This document shows, in pieces, positions 29,042 to 38,929 of a stretch of 64,000 nt of DNA. The stretch covers positions 3,720,001 to 3,784,000 of the forward strand of contig NZ_WWHU01000001.1 in the NCBI RefSeq assembly GCF_009862785.1, written 5' to 3'. The notes beneath the pieces are model-generated. The model made no database searches and was not told where the DNA came from. It saw only the letters and a program-made list of their open reading frames with translations. This DNA is from Gordonia sp. SID5947. Its GTDB lineage: Bacteria > Actinomycetota > Actinomycetes > Mycobacteriales > Mycobacteriaceae. The position numbers and the translations under genes were made by a program. How positions within the stretch are numbered: the stretch's first letter is position 1; every line of letters starts with the position of its first letter.

Positions 29042-29479
29042 TCAGTACTCCTCGGCGGGCTTCCACGTGGCGACCGCCCAGATCACGACGAGGTCGATCG
29101 CGATGATCAGGAGCGCCCACAACGGGTAGTAGGGAAGCCACAGGAACTCCGCGATGATCGACACCGACGCGATGACGATCGCCGCGACGCGTGCCCAGTC
29201 GCTGCCGACGGCCAGGCCGCCGGCTACGATGATGGCCAGAGTGCCGATGGCGATGTGGATCCAACCCCACGTCGTGAGGTCGAACTTGTAGACGTAGTCG
29301 CCACCGAGGACGAACAGATCGTCCCTGGCGACCGCGGAGATGCCCTGGAACACCGCGATCAGACCGCTCACGAAGATCAGTGCGGCCGCGACGATCGAGA
29401 TCCCGAACGCGAAGCCGGTCTTGACTTCGTCGTCGGCGTCGCGGGCAGGTGTGGTCACGTCGGTTCTCTCGGCGGTCAT
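29042..29479 (-). CDS. DUF7144-type four-helix membrane protein
   Basis: 145 residues with four helices and the conserved FDLTTWGWIHIAIGTLAI, GSDWARVAAIVIASVS and EFLWLPYYPLWALLIIAIDL typical of this actinobacterial family. The ATG at 29479 has GGGAGG 6 nt upstream; the frame extends farther but without support. Function unknown. It is upstream of the lipocalin gene on the same strand, so the two may form a unit. Confidence 0.85.
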   Translation of the reverse strand: MTAERTDVTTPARDADDEVKTGFAFGISIVAAALIFVSGLIAVFQGISAVARDDLFVLGGDYVYKFDLTTWGWIHIAIGTLAIIVAGGLAVGSDWARVAAIVIASVSIIAEFLWLPYYPLWALLIIAIDLVVIWAVATWKPAEEY

Positions 29480-29681
29480 GGTCGCCTCCCTTCGTTCGAA
29501 CAGCAATCGGACGATAGTGCACGGTCAGATTAAGTTGCTGAAGCAAACGAATTGGCGTGAAACGCTACGTGCAGATCGAAACGTTATGTGGCGTCATGCG
29601 GATGATGCGAGCAGTATTTGGCGCTGACCAGCCGATTTAGTCCCATGGGGGCCATGGGGGTAAGCTATCGCAGGTTGCACA

Positions 29682-29755
<74 letters not shown>

Positions 29756-29815
29756 CTCGGAGGATGAGGACTTGTCCGAATCCGACCAGAGCCTTCTTGT
29801 GGTTGAGAAGTAGTA

Positions 29816-29849
29816 GAGGCCCTGGCCAGGGAGACCTGGCCAGGGCTTC
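29816..29849 (+). terminator. Strong intrinsic terminator after tRNA-Pro
   Basis: GCCCTGGCCAGG (29819-29830), loop GAGA, and its exact complement CCTGGCCAGGGC (29835-29846) form a 12-bp stem, extended by about three further pairs and closed by a GNRA-type tetraloop. TTCCTCGTTTT follows. It lies 60 bp after the tRNA and would end its transcript. Confidence 0.9.
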
Positions 29850-29894
29850 CTCGTTTTCGGGCTCTCCGCGGCTGTAGGTGTGTGACCATGGGTT

Positions 29895-30173
29895 ATGCCG
29901 ACACTTCTGACCTCGGATGAGCTCGATATCCGGATCCTCTTCACCGAAGCTGCGTCCGAAGTCGCGACGTTCGTGCGCGAGGTGATTCGGGAGCGCCAAC
30001 CCATCGGTTTGTCGACGAACGCGGCTCACGACGTCTACGTCGTCAATCTCGCAAACGTCAAACAGTTCGCGCTGGCAGAAGTCGCTCGGGACGACGAGTC
30101 TCTGGCCGACGATCTGCTGACGGTCCTGACGTCGCTCGCCGAGTTGCGCGATCAAGCAGGCGGGCAGGCATAG
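29895..30173 (+). CDS. Hypothetical 92-residue protein
   Basis: An ATG frame just after the tRNA terminator encoding an acidic helical protein (LLTSDELDIRILFTEAASEV, VARDDESLADDLLTVLTSLA). No ribosome binding site or family is obvious, and a longer antisense frame overlaps it, but codon third positions favour this strand. It could be a genuine small protein or a remnant next to a tRNA. Confidence 0.5.
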   Translation: MPTLLTSDELDIRILFTEAASEVATFVREVIRERQPIGLSTNAAHDVYVVNLANVKQFALAEVARDDESLADDLLTVLTSLAELRDQAGGQA

Positions 30174-30186
30174 CGTCCCGCGGTCA

Positions 30187-30831
30187 TCAGCTCGGCGGAA
30201 AGGTGCCCTTGCGCTGGATACCGTCGTCGTAGGTGGCGGTCACGACGGTCGGCCCGCCGGTGGGGCAGCAGAAGGCGTCATCGTCGAGCCACCACCGGTA
30301 CCGGACGCTCACCGAGCGGTGGGTATACCCGGCGATGCTCGTATACGAGTACGGCGTGGACTCCACGGTCCCCACGAACTCACCGCCGTGGAACAACAGC
30401 ACGCGGCTGGTGGCCGTCGCATCGTGGTATCCCGACCCGGTGACCAGCACGAAATCGAGATGGCAGCCGTCGGCGAGCCGGTTGTCGGAGGACGTCTCGA
30501 CCTGCCATTCACCCCCGTTGGGGTCGGCGCCCAGCGACGCGACGGCATCGTCGACCAGCGCGGAGTTCGCGTCCAGGCACACCCCGTGGCCGCTGCCGGC
30601 AGGCGGAGCCATCGGTCGCGGGCCGGTGCCGGGCGCGGTCATGTGCGTCGGCGCCGCAGTGGTCGGTAGCGCAGCAGTCGGCACCTCAGGGGTCGGCACC
30701 GATGTCGTCGGCGACGCGTCCGGGGGTGGGGCCTCGTCGGTGCGGCACGCCGTCGCCCCGATGAGCAGCGTCGTTGCGAGCAGCACGGCGGCGGCGAGGC
30801 GCGCGCCGCGAAGCGCCGGCAGGATCGTCAT
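30187..30831 (-). CDS. LppP/LprE-like lipoprotein
   Basis: 214 residues from the ATG at 30831. An N-terminal signal with lipobox-like LLIGATAC (lipidated Cys near residue 29) is followed by a Thr/Pro/Ala-rich linker and a domain with GVCLDANSALVDDAVASLG, CHLDFVLVTGSGYHDATA, LLFHGGEFVGT and CCPTGGPTVV, the pattern of the mycobacterial LppP/LprE family. Expected on the outer face of the membrane. Its role is not established. Confidence 0.75.
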   Translation of the reverse strand: MTILPALRGARLAAAVLLATTLLIGATACRTDEAPPPDASPTTSVPTPEVPTAALPTTAAPTHMTAPGTGPRPMAPPAGSGHGVCLDANSALVDDAVASLGADPNGGEWQVETSSDNRLADGCHLDFVLVTGSGYHDATATSRVLLFHGGEFVGTVESTPYSYTSIAGYTHRSVSVRYRWWLDDDAFCCPTGGPTVVTATYDDGIQRKGTFPPS

Positions 30832-30914
30832 GGTTGGCCCCTGGTGGTCGATCTCCCGACCTACCCGGTCTATCGCTGCCGGCGCCGACGCGGTTACCGC
30901 GTATGCGGACGAAC

Positions 30915-31106
30915 CTAGGTGTTGCCCTTGCCCTCGGTGTCGTCGAAGAACGACCACTCGCCATCGTGCTCGACCTCCATGCGCCAGCCGAGCTCGGTGT
31001 TGTCGGCCTTCTGGTCGACGAACCAGGCGTGCGCATCCTCGGCACTCTCGATGTCGCGGGTCGCGACGACGTCACCTTCGGGGTTGATCACTCGGTAATT
31101 GGCCAT
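30915..31106 (-). CDS. Small conserved hypothetical protein
   Basis: 63 residues starting MANYRVINPEGDVVAT, with a strand-rich sequence ending EVEHDGEWSFFDDTEGKGNT. It reads as a compact folded domain (ESAEDAHAWFVDQ) rather than a random frame. It lies 33 bp downstream of the gcoB stop on the same strand and may be carried on the gcoAB transcript. Function unknown. Confidence 0.65.
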   Translation of the reverse strand: MANYRVINPEGDVVATRDIESAEDAHAWFVDQKADNTELGWRMEVEHDGEWSFFDDTEGKGNT

Positions 31107-31139
31107 GCCCTCGGCGTACCCAGACCGGTGGGCGGCGAA

Positions 31140-32165
31140 TCATGCCGGCACCGATTCCGCCAGGGTGGCCGGGGTGTACTTCTCCCGCTTGATGCTGCGC
31201 CCCGGCATCCGGCGGCGTTTGCATGCTTTCACCCCGGCATCGACCATCGCGGGCGGACCGCAGAGGTACGCGACGTAGCCGCGCAGACTGTCGAAGTCCT
31301 CGACGAGCGCTTCGCCGACGTACCCTTGCCGTCCCGACCAGGACTCGCGGCTGAGGCACGGTTCATACCGCACGCCGGGATGCGTACGGCTCAACGACTC
31401 CCAGAGCTCGACGTCGTAGAGGTCCCGCTGGTGTCGCACACCGTGATACAGGTGGATCTCGCGCCGGGGATCGCGTTCGAGCGCGTCGAGAGCGATCGAG
31501 GTGAGTGGCGCGAGGCCGGTCCCGCCGGCAAGGAGGATCATCGGGCCGTCGGCGTCGACGTCATGGACGAAATCGCCCCACGGACCGCGCATCTCGACCG
31601 GCTGGCCGTGTGTCAGCGCGTCGAAGATCCACCCGTCCGTCGCGAGCCCGCCGGGTACCCGCCGGATGTGGAACTCGAGGCGGTCGGCGCGACTGGGCGG
31701 ATTGGCCATCGAGTACTGCCGCACCGCACCGGTGCCGGGTACCACGAACTCGATGTATTGTCCGGCCGAGAACTGGAGCGGTTCGTCGATGCCGACCGTG
31801 AGGGCGATCGTCTCGTCGGCGAGCGTGCGGATCTCGTGGACCGTTCCGCGCATGTCCCGCAAAACATGTCGCGGGCCGGTCGCGCCGTCGAGCGGTACCT
31901 CGATGCGCGTATCCGACGTCGGCGACGACTGGCACGCCAGGACATGACCTGCGGCCTGTTCCTCGGCCGACAACACCGTCTCGGATACCGCAGGTTGATC
32001 GACGCTGCCGCACAACACCTTCACCTTGCATGTGCCGCACGTGCCCTGGTTGCACGAATTGGGCAGGTATACGCCGTTGCGCAGGAATGCGTCCAACAGG
32101 CGCTGGTCTCCGGCGCACTCGACGGTGCGCGGATCGGACCCCGTGACCTCGACCGTGTACGACAT
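31140..32165 (-). CDS. gcoB: Guaiacol O-demethylase reductase subunit
   Basis: The electron-transfer partner of the GcoA P450. In 341 residues it holds a plant-type [2Fe-2S] domain (C38, C43, C46 in NSCNQGTCGTCK and C78 in LACQ), an FAD domain (GQYIEFVVPG, RQYSMANPP) and an NADH domain (LLAGGTGLAPLTSIA, YLCGPPAMVDAG), with the N-terminal ferredoxin order typical of GcoB. It passes NADH electrons to the heme. ATG 32165 has GGGAGG at 10 nt; an ATG at 32174 overlaps the P450 stop and is an alternative. Second gene of the gco operon. Confidence 0.9.
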   Translation of the reverse strand: MSYTVEVTGSDPRTVECAGDQRLLDAFLRNGVYLPNSCNQGTCGTCKVKVLCGSVDQPAVSETVLSAEEQAAGHVLACQSSPTSDTRIEVPLDGATGPRHVLRDMRGTVHEIRTLADETIALTVGIDEPLQFSAGQYIEFVVPGTGAVRQYSMANPPSRADRLEFHIRRVPGGLATDGWIFDALTHGQPVEMRGPWGDFVHDVDADGPMILLAGGTGLAPLTSIALDALERDPRREIHLYHGVRHQRDLYDVELWESLSRTHPGVRYEPCLSRESWSGRQGYVGEALVEDFDSLRGYVAYLCGPPAMVDAGVKACKRRRMPGRSIKREKYTPATLAESVPA

Positions 32166-32170
32166 CGCCG

Positions 32171-33382
32171 TCATACCTCCCACGTGACATGAAGCGAGGT
32201 GGGTCCGCGAAAGCCCCAGCCCCAGAACTCGACGTCGTTGTCCGTGTCGCGCTCCAGCGTGGGGATCGAGTCGAACAACTCCTCCAAGCCGATCCGACAC
32301 ACGTGATTCGCGAAATAGATTCCCGCACAAGCATGATTGCCGGCACCGAAGGCAAGGTGCGGTAGCGGAGGCCGGGTGATGTCGTAGGCCGACGGCGCCT
32401 CGTAGACGGTGTGGTCGTGGTTGGCCGAGCCGTACGACATGAGCACGACGGAACCGGCGGGCAGCGAGACCCCGGCCACCTCGACGTCGGTCGTGCTGAT
32501 GCGCGCGGTCGCCGACCAGATCGGCGACGTCCAGCGCATGCCCTCCGAGATCGCCCGCGGGATGAGCCCGGGCTCATCGGCGACCTGCTCCAACTGATCC
32601 GGCCGCGTGAACAGACCGACAAGGGTCGAGGCCATCGCGTGTCCGGGTTCTTGCATCGCGCCGAGCAGATACACGTAGAGCGTCGGGTAGATGTAGTCGC
32701 GATCGCGGGTCTCGCCCTCGGGCATCCCGTCGTGCAGCCAGTGGCTGATCGCGCTGTCGTCGGGGTGGTCGATCCAGTGATCGATCAGGGGGTCGACGAT
32801 GGCGCGGATCTCCTCCTTGGCCTGGTCGCCCTCGTCGAAACCCTCCGGGTTGGTGAACTCGCCGTTCTCGTCGACACCGGCGTTGGTGAACGAGCGCGAC
32901 AGCTTGTGGAACCAGTCGCGGAGCTGGTCTGAACTGACCTCGCGCAGTCCGAGGAGATCTCCGAGAGCGCGCACCGACACCGGCTCGCAGTACTGCGCGA
33001 CGAGCTCGGCCTCACCCACGTCCTCGAACTCCTCGAGGTAGCGGCGGGCGATCGGGCGGACGAGGTCATCGATCCATCGGTCCACCTCCTGCGGCTGCAG
33101 CGCAGGGTCCACCATGGACCGCAGGTCCTCGTGGATGGCGCCGTTCACACCGATGACAGCGGGATGACCGAATGTGCGGCCGCCGGCCTTGGTGATGATC
33201 GCCTCGAAGTCGTCGCTGGTCGCGATCTCGCGGCAGATCTCGGCGGTGCTCGCGACGTACGACCCGAGGACCGGCACGTAGGCGAGCGGTGCCTCGGCGC
33301 GGAGTCGTTCGTAGACCGGGTAGGGATTGCGCTCGAGCTCGGTCATGGTGATGTCGTCGAGCCAGGAAACGGTCGTGGTCAT
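32171..33382 (-). CDS. gcoA: Guaiacol O-demethylase cytochrome P450 (CYP255A-type)
   Basis: 403 residues closely resembling GcoA of Amycolatopsis, which O-demethylates guaiacol and related alkoxyphenols to catechol plus aldehyde. Diagnostic stretches are [39 protein letters not shown], the unusual I-helix [15 protein letters not shown] (no standard acid-Thr pair, as in GcoA), and the heme loop [14 protein letters not shown] with ligand C352. The C-terminus [18 protein letters not shown] is characteristic. GAGGAG lies 9 nt before the ATG at 33382. It is paired with gcoB and divergent from an AraC activator. Confidence 0.93.
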   Translation of the reverse strand: MTTTVSWLDDITMTELERNPYPVYERLRAEAPLAYVPVLGSYVASTAEICREIATSDDFEAIITKAGGRTFGHPAVIGVNGAIHEDLRSMVDPALQPQEVDRWIDDLVRPIARRYLEEFEDVGEAELVAQYCEPVSVRALGDLLGLREVSSDQLRDWFHKLSRSFTNAGVDENGEFTNPEGFDEGDQAKEEIRAIVDPLIDHWIDHPDDSAISHWLHDGMPEGETRDRDYIYPTLYVYLLGAMQEPGHAMASTLVGLFTRPDQLEQVADEPGLIPRAISEGMRWTSPIWSATARISTTDVEVAGVSLPAGSVVLMSYGSANHDHTVYEAPSAYDITRPPLPHLAFGAGNHACAGIYFANHVCRIGLEELFDSIPTLERDTDNDVEFWGWGFRGPTSLHVTWEV

Positions 33383-33550
33383 GGCTGTGCTCCTCGTCGA
33401 AGGTCGGCCGCTGCGGGCCAGGTGCCGACAGACGCTAGGGGTTCTCGACGCGTCGATCGATACGTCCTGCGCGACGACGAGACACATCACGCGAGCAATC
33501 TGTGATCTGTATCGCACGACCTCGCCGGGATGCGGTAGAACACAAAGACC

Positions 33551-34552
33551 ATGTCCACAACCGAGCAGCTCGTGGGTACCCGGGATTGGGAAACAGCGCA
33601 TCAGGCGGTCGCCGATGCGTACTTCCCGCACGAATTGCGCGCACTCGACGAGCGTGACGAGGTCGACCTCGATCTTCGTACGATCGAACTCGGTGGCGTG
33701 ACCATCGGCCGTCTCACCTGGGGCACCGCCGTGTCCATCGCGTGTGACTATCCCGGCGCATACGAGGTCAACGTTCCGCTGACGGGACGCCTGCACTCCC
33801 GCAGCGGGTCGGACGAGTTGGTCTCCACGCCGGGACAGGGAACGATCTTCACGGCGGACCGGCCGTCGTTGATCACCCGCTGGACCGCCGATTGCCACGT
33901 GGTCGGGGTCAAGTTCGACGCCGACCACCTCGAGCGTGAGGCCGACCGCATCCACCTGTCTCCGATCCGCCGGCGCCTCTCGCTTCCGGAGCGGCTCGAC
34001 GTCTCGGGCGCCGACGGCGCGTCGTGGCTGAATCTGGTGACGGCCCTCTCCGCTCAGACTCGGGATCCCGTCGACCTGCTCGCCAATCCCTTGGTCGGCC
34101 CGCAGCTCGCCAGCGCCGTGACCACCGCGTTTCTCCTGGCGGTCACTCCTGAGGCGGCGGAATCAGACGGGCACATGCGACCGGGGATGGTGAAACGGGT
34201 CCTCGACGCCCTGCACGACGACCCGGGCCGCGCCTGGACCCTCGCCGAGATGGCGGCGATCGGTGGGACGAGTGTGCGCAGATTGCAGGAGGCGTTCGCC
34301 GAGTTCGTGGAGACCACCCCGACCCGGGCCCTCGCCGACATCCGCCTCGACCGTGCGCGCGACGACCTCGACGTCGGCGACGTCACCGTCGCAGACGTGG
34401 CTGCGCGCTGGGGATTCAGCAGTCCGAGCCGTTTCGCGGCCGCCCATCGTCGGAGATACGGCGTCAACCCGTCCGAGGTGGTCCGCGGCAGCCAGCTGGG
34501 CCGGCCAGCATGGGACAGCGGGCGAACAACACCACCAATCGATTGCCCGTAG
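33551..34552 (+). CDS. gcoR: AraC family activator, likely regulator of gcoAB
   Basis: 333 residues: an N-terminal cupin-like AraC-binding domain (residues 30-190; [37 protein letters not shown]) and a C-terminal double HTH ([40 protein letters not shown]). It is divergent from gcoA with 168 bp between, as the AraC regulator is in described gco clusters, so it should activate demethylase genes when an aromatic ether is present. The symbol rests on that context. Confidence 0.85.
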   Translation: MSTTEQLVGTRDWETAHQAVADAYFPHELRALDERDEVDLDLRTIELGGVTIGRLTWGTAVSIACDYPGAYEVNVPLTGRLHSRSGSDELVSTPGQGTIFTADRPSLITRWTADCHVVGVKFDADHLEREADRIHLSPIRRRLSLPERLDVSGADGASWLNLVTALSAQTRDPVDLLANPLVGPQLASAVTTAFLLAVTPEAAESDGHMRPGMVKRVLDALHDDPGRAWTLAEMAAIGGTSVRRLQEAFAEFVETTPTRALADIRLDRARDDLDVGDVTVADVAARWGFSSPSRFAAAHRRRYGVNPSEVVRGSQLGRPAWDSGRTTPPIDCP

Positions 34553-34628
34553 AACTTGGAGGCCGCGCGCCCCAGTGCGCGACGACGGCGCGCCACGAAC
34601 CTGGTCGCCTCGAGGTGGTGGTTCCCGG

Positions 34629-35939
34629 TCAGGTCCGTCGGATCAAGAAGGTGATCGGCGTCGCGGCGAGGGTGAGAATCGCTCCGGCGATGTAGAGATT
34701 GACGTAATTCTCGCCGCTGGTCGACCCCATGTAGAGGAACAGGGGTGCGATGAACGGTGCGAGGGTGAGCGGTAGGGACAACGAGATGTTCATGAAACCG
34801 ATGTCTCGGCCGCCATTGTCGCGATCGCTGATGGTGGCGATGGTGTACGCCAAGGTGATACCGGCCGTGATCGAGAACCCGATCCCGTTCACCACCGACC
34901 CGAGGTAGTACACACTCAGATCGCGCGTGGCAACGACCAACAGCATCCCGATGGCACTGATGATGATGCCCGAGATGAGGATCGGGCGATGGCGACCGGT
35001 CCTGTCGGCGAGCCAACCCGCCAGAGGGCTGAAGAGAAGCGATGGCAGACAGGCCGCGGACATGGACAGGGCCACCACGGTTGCGATGTCGTCGGGGCCG
35101 ACGCCCAGATGGAACTCGGCGAAGTAGACGGTGTACGTCGAGCCGAAGGCGTTGCCCAGTGTCAGTATGAAGAGACAGAGGAGCAGCCACGACAGGTCGG
35201 GCGAGTCCTTGGGATTGAAGTACAACTTCGAGATCACCCCGCGAACACTCCACGAGCGCGCAGGCTCTGTGGCCTGTTTGGGCACAGAGCGATCAGGGAA
35301 GGCGAGCAAGAATGCCGTCACGACGACCACGGCGAAGATCGCGGGCGCGACGACCTGCAGAAATCCGCTGTGCGGAACCATCGCAACGATGATGCTGCCG
35401 ACAACCATCGCCAGCATGTTGCTTGCACCTGCAAAGCCGCTCAGAAGTCCCTGCTGGTGCTCGGGGACCCGATCGGTCACGACTGCGAACAGCGGACTCA
35501 CGGTCGCAGGGCTGAAGCTCGACAGCAACAGCCACCCGACGACCAAACCGAACAGCGAGTCCGCTGCGCCCATGATCACGGCGCCGATGACGGTGCCGAC
35601 GAGCCCGAGTGCGATCCACGGCGCGCGGCGCCCGAAACGACTGCGTGTGCGGTCGCTGAGCGCGCCGAACAGAGGCGTGCAGAAGGTCGCGCAGAGCATC
35701 CCGAGGCCAGACAGCAACGAGAACGTCGTCGTCTTCCCATCGGGTGCGACATCACCGACCCGCAGCGCAAGGGTTATGTAAATGGGGGTGTTGACGGCAG
35801 TCACCGCTGCCAGCGCGGCCAAAGTGTAGAGAGAGATGAACGACTTGCTCACCTCGTTCGGCGCGCCGATCTGCGGCACCGAAGTGTTGCCGTCGTACGG
35901 CACCGACGAGTCGGTGGACGTACCTCCCGAGTGGACCAT
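34629..35939 (-). CDS. MFS transporter, GPH/sugar-porter-like
   Basis: 436 residues with 12 predicted helices. FGALSDRTRSRFGRRAPWIA (the loop 2-3 motif, with several arginines) and LAGWLADRTGRHRPIL are the duplicated signature loops; the double RFGRR form resembles glycoside-pentoside-hexuronide porters. The ATG at 35939 has GGAGG 5 nt upstream. It follows the gco regulator convergently and lies near an AraC gene at 36173, so either could control it. Substrate unknown; uptake of an aromatic or sugar conjugate is possible. Confidence 0.85.
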   Translation of the reverse strand: MVHSGGTSTDSSVPYDGNTSVPQIGAPNEVSKSFISLYTLAALAAVTAVNTPIYITLALRVGDVAPDGKTTTFSLLSGLGMLCATFCTPLFGALSDRTRSRFGRRAPWIALGLVGTVIGAVIMGAADSLFGLVVGWLLLSSFSPATVSPLFAVVTDRVPEHQQGLLSGFAGASNMLAMVVGSIIVAMVPHSGFLQVVAPAIFAVVVVTAFLLAFPDRSVPKQATEPARSWSVRGVISKLYFNPKDSPDLSWLLLCLFILTLGNAFGSTYTVYFAEFHLGVGPDDIATVVALSMSAACLPSLLFSPLAGWLADRTGRHRPILISGIIISAIGMLLVVATRDLSVYYLGSVVNGIGFSITAGITLAYTIATISDRDNGGRDIGFMNISLSLPLTLAPFIAPLFLYMGSTSGENYVNLYIAGAILTLAATPITFLIRRT

Positions 35940-36172
35940 GCTGCCTCCGAGTGGACTGTGTGGGGAGTGTCCGGCATCTCGCGCTCGGTGAGCGAGCGCG
36001 AGCGCGGGCACTCGTGTGCTCTAGATCTCACCTCGTCGGAATGTCTGTCGGATTGAAGTTGCGCGCCAATCTTTCGGATCACCGCGCCAACGAGAGGCCG
36101 ATGGAGGTGGCGACACTGCCCCACGAGGGCCGGCAGAAGAGACGCAGCGGGCGCTCGCGTGACGAGCAGGAA

Positions 36173-37138
36173 TCAGCCTGCTTGAGGATGGGTGTGGTGC
36201 AAGGCGCGAAACTCGGTGGTCGTCATCCCGTACGTTCGTTTGAACTCACGACCGAAGTGGCTCATGTCCGAGTAGCCCCAGCGAGCAGCGATGTGCTGAA
36301 CCGTGCTCATGCTGGTGAGGAGTTCCTGGCGAGCGCACTCGAGGCGAGCGGAACGGACCATGCTGCCGAAGCTCCTGCCCGGCCCGTCGAACAGTCGGTG
36401 GAGCGACCGTACGGAGATTCCGTGGGCGGCCGCCGCGTCAGATGGGCTGATCGGCCCGAAAGGGAGGCGGCCGTTGACCCAGTTCTCGACGCGCTGACGC
36501 ATCGTGTCGCTGACCGCCTTCGAGTCGGCGAGCTCCTCAGGCCGGATCGCGCCGATCAGCAGACCCACCGCCGCGTTCCGAATCGCCAGCGCATCGGCCG
36601 CCGACATCGCGGCCGGCTGGCTGAGCACCGAACTGAGCAGGTCCGCCAGCACCCGGGCCGTCGGTCGTGCCTGCGGTGACACAGCGTGAGCGTAAGTCTG
36701 TCCAGAGCGGTAGCCGGAGGCGGCCAGAGCCTCTTTGGGGACGAAGAGGACGGTCTGCTCTTTGACGATGTGGACGGAATGCTCTGCCACGGCCGCGTTA
36801 TCCCAGATGCCCATCGATTCATGCAGACTCATCACTGGCGTGTCATCGCGCCACTGCACGTCTTCCCCGGTGGGCGGCCAGGAGGCCAGAAATCCGACAT
36901 AGTCCCCGGCGTCGGAATTGCGCCGATACCGGGCCCGGTATGGACTCGTCTTGAATCTCACGACCAGTGTGTCGTCGACCCAGCGCCGGGTCATGTCCCC
37001 GCCGAACGGTCGTTCGTAGGGGAGGGGATCTACTCGGTCTCCGAGGTAGCTGCTCGCGAAGAAGTGACCCCATTCGTCGAGTCGGTCCGACGAGGCATCC
37101 GGTTGCAGTCTGAGTGACTCGAGTCGGGATTCGACCAC
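36173..37138 (-). CDS. AraC family regulator, NphR/AraC-binding-like
   Basis: 321 residues with an N-terminal AraC-binding-like domain (residues 20-190; DDTLVVRFKTSPYRARYRRN) and a C-terminal AraC HTH (GPISPSDAAAAHGISVRSLH, QHIAARWGYSDMSHFGREFK). The GTG at 37138 has AAGGAG 8 nt upstream. Members activate catabolic genes for phenols and other aromatics. It lies upstream of the MFS gene on the same strand and may regulate it. Confidence 0.88.
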   Translation of the reverse strand: MVESRLESLRLQPDASSDRLDEWGHFFASSYLGDRVDPLPYERPFGGDMTRRWVDDTLVVRFKTSPYRARYRRNSDAGDYVGFLASWPPTGEDVQWRDDTPVMSLHESMGIWDNAAVAEHSVHIVKEQTVLFVPKEALAASGYRSGQTYAHAVSPQARPTARVLADLLSSVLSQPAAMSAADALAIRNAAVGLLIGAIRPEELADSKAVSDTMRQRVENWVNGRLPFGPISPSDAAAAHGISVRSLHRLFDGPGRSFGSMVRSARLECARQELLTSMSTVQHIAARWGYSDMSHFGREFKRTYGMTTTEFRALHHTHPQAG

Positions 37139-37358
37139 GTCACCATCTCCTTCACTGTGACTCTGAACCGCTCACGGAAGCGCATGGACGCGCCGGAGCG
37201 GGCAGAACATGTCGAACGAAACAAACGGAACGAACGTTCACATGTTCATCAGGCAGTGTAAGGCATGCCGTGGTCGTCGCGCATCACGCGTCAGCCACCG
37301 GGAGTTTGGATGGAGTTTCCCCCAGCGAGTGCCCTGCGACGTCGGAGCCGGGCGATTC

Positions 37359-37982
37359 TCAGAAGAGCGACCCGGTGGGCAGTCCGGTGTCGCGGAGGTG
37401 GGGTGTCTCGTTGACAGTGACGATCATTCGTCCTGTGTCGCCGCCGACGACGCGGGTGATCGACGTGTACAGCGGGTAGAAGAAGCCGGTCTGTTCCCAT
37501 GGGAGTTTGAGCATCGCTGCCGTGTACCTGGCGATGACGCCGCTGTGGCAGAACACTGCGACGACATCCTTCGGATGGCGGGCGATCATGGCGTCGATAC
37601 CGGTGACGACGCGTTCGTGAAAAGTCTCCAGCGGCTCGTAATACTCGGGCCAGTCCGTGGCCGAAAGGCCGTCGCGCCACCGCGGATCGCCCGCGGCTTT
37701 CAGCTCTTCGGCAGGGATGTAGTGCGCCGCGCGTGTGTCGTTCTCCGTCACGGCGGGCTCGATGATGGGCGTGATCCCGAGCTTTCGAGCGAGGGGGGCC
37801 GCGGTCTGTTGTGCGCGTCGCATGGAGCTCACGTAGATGGTGCTGATCGGCTCGGACCGGAGGTACTCCCCCAGCAGTTCCGATTGCGCGTGGCCGCGCG
37901 GATCGAGATCGGGATCCGCGTAGCCGTTGTCGACGTTCACGCGGGTCGGCAGTCCATGTCTGATGAGTAGCAGTTCGGTCAT
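37359..37982 (-). CDS. Histidine phosphatase (phosphoglycerate mutase-like)
   Basis: 207 residues with the catalytic LLIRHGLPTR (RHG near residue 9), VSSMRRAQQTA and the second active histidine in VFCHSGVIARYTA. A broad family that removes phosphate from sugars, nucleotides or proteins. Its ATG overlaps the stop of the upstream kinase-like gene by 4 bp, so the two are translationally coupled, suggesting that phosphatase and phosphotransferase-like protein act on the same molecule. Confidence 0.88.
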   Translation of the reverse strand: MTELLLIRHGLPTRVNVDNGYADPDLDPRGHAQSELLGEYLRSEPISTIYVSSMRRAQQTAAPLARKLGITPIIEPAVTENDTRAAHYIPAEELKAAGDPRWRDGLSATDWPEYYEPLETFHERVVTGIDAMIARHPKDVVAVFCHSGVIARYTAAMLKLPWEQTGFFYPLYTSITRVVGGDTGRMIVTVNETPHLRDTGLPTGSLF

Positions 37983-38929
37983 CGGTCGTCTTTCACGCGT
38001 CGGTCGGCGCCATAGCTGGAAGTGTTGGTGAGTAAGGATTCGTATCGGCGACCTGTCCGCTGGAGCCAGAGACGCTGAAACTTGCGAAGCGCGTGTGCGA
38101 CCGGATAGAACCGTGCGTCACTCCGGAAGTTGTCGCGTGCGCGGTCTATATCGATGTCTATGGAGTGCTGGCGTCTGATCGCCGCTGCGAAAGGCTCGCA
38201 CCAATTCTCCAACGCTTCGCGGTGCAGCAGCGCGACGAGATCGTACAAGACGAACTCGAGCTCGGTGTATCGCGGAAGCCATTTCCGGGTCTCGCGATCG
38301 AGGAGCGGCCGGACGAGGAGCGGGTACTCCTGCGAGAAGCCGTCATCCGGGAATCGGACCCTGTCGTCCTCATCTAGTAGGAAGGGAGTGGACAGGTCGA
38401 GGTACCAGACCCGATCACCGTGCCATACCCAGTTCGATGCCTGGGCGTCGAATGCGACCCCGGGCCGCACGACCTTGCCCGCCGCATCCACGATCGCTTC
38501 GACGACCGGATGGTCTGCGTCGGGAGTCTGTGCCTTGAGGATATTGCTCACGAGCGACTCGGGAGGCATCAAGGGTTGGCAGTGGTAGACGACCGCGCTG
38601 CCGTCCGGACGCTCGTGTGTGAGGACCTCGGTCCTCACACACGCCACGCCAGACTCCTCGATGACCTCAATGTAGTCGCGGGTGACGCGGCAGTACTCCG
38701 CAGCTGCCGCGAGCGAACGAAAGGGCGGCACGCGCTTGACCACGATCTGCCCACTGTCGACGCGCCAGCGCATGGCGAGGCTGAACTCTCCGTTGCCGAC
38801 GACATCCACGAGGTCGTTGCGGCGCTGGTCGATCGCTCGGCGCACGACGGTCTCGACCTCGTGCAGATGCGGGGTGCCGATCAGTCTGTCGGGTGTGCTC
38901 GGGAGTGCAGCGCCGCCGTGGGAGCTCAT
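37979..38929 (-). CDS. Kinase-fold-like protein of unknown function
   Basis: About 316 residues from ATG 38929. Elements recall aminoglycoside/homoserine kinase folds: GQIVVKRVPPF (possible ATP Lys), VYHCQPLMP (hinge-like), FDAQASNWVW (Asp and Asn of a catalytic loop) and WYLDLSTPF (metal Asp). It may belong to a domain of unknown function such as DUF6206. Codon use has less GC at third positions than upstream genes. The frame stays open to GTG 39052, and a perfect 12-bp inverted repeat immediately precedes ATG 38929, so the true start is uncertain. Coupled to the phosphatase. Confidence 0.65.
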   Translation of the reverse strand: MSSHGGAALPSTPDRLIGTPHLHEVETVVRRAIDQRRNDLVDVVGNGEFSLAMRWRVDSGQIVVKRVPPFRSLAAAAEYCRVTRDYIEVIEESGVACVRTEVLTHERPDGSAVVYHCQPLMPPESLVSNILKAQTPDADHPVVEAIVDAAGKVVRPGVAFDAQASNWVWHGDRVWYLDLSTPFLLDEDDRVRFPDDGFSQEYPLLVRPLLDRETRKWLPRYTELEFVLYDLVALLHREALENWCEPFAAAIRRQHSIDIDIDRARDNFRSDARFYPVAHALRKFQRLWLQRTGRRYESLLTNTSSYGADRRVKDDR

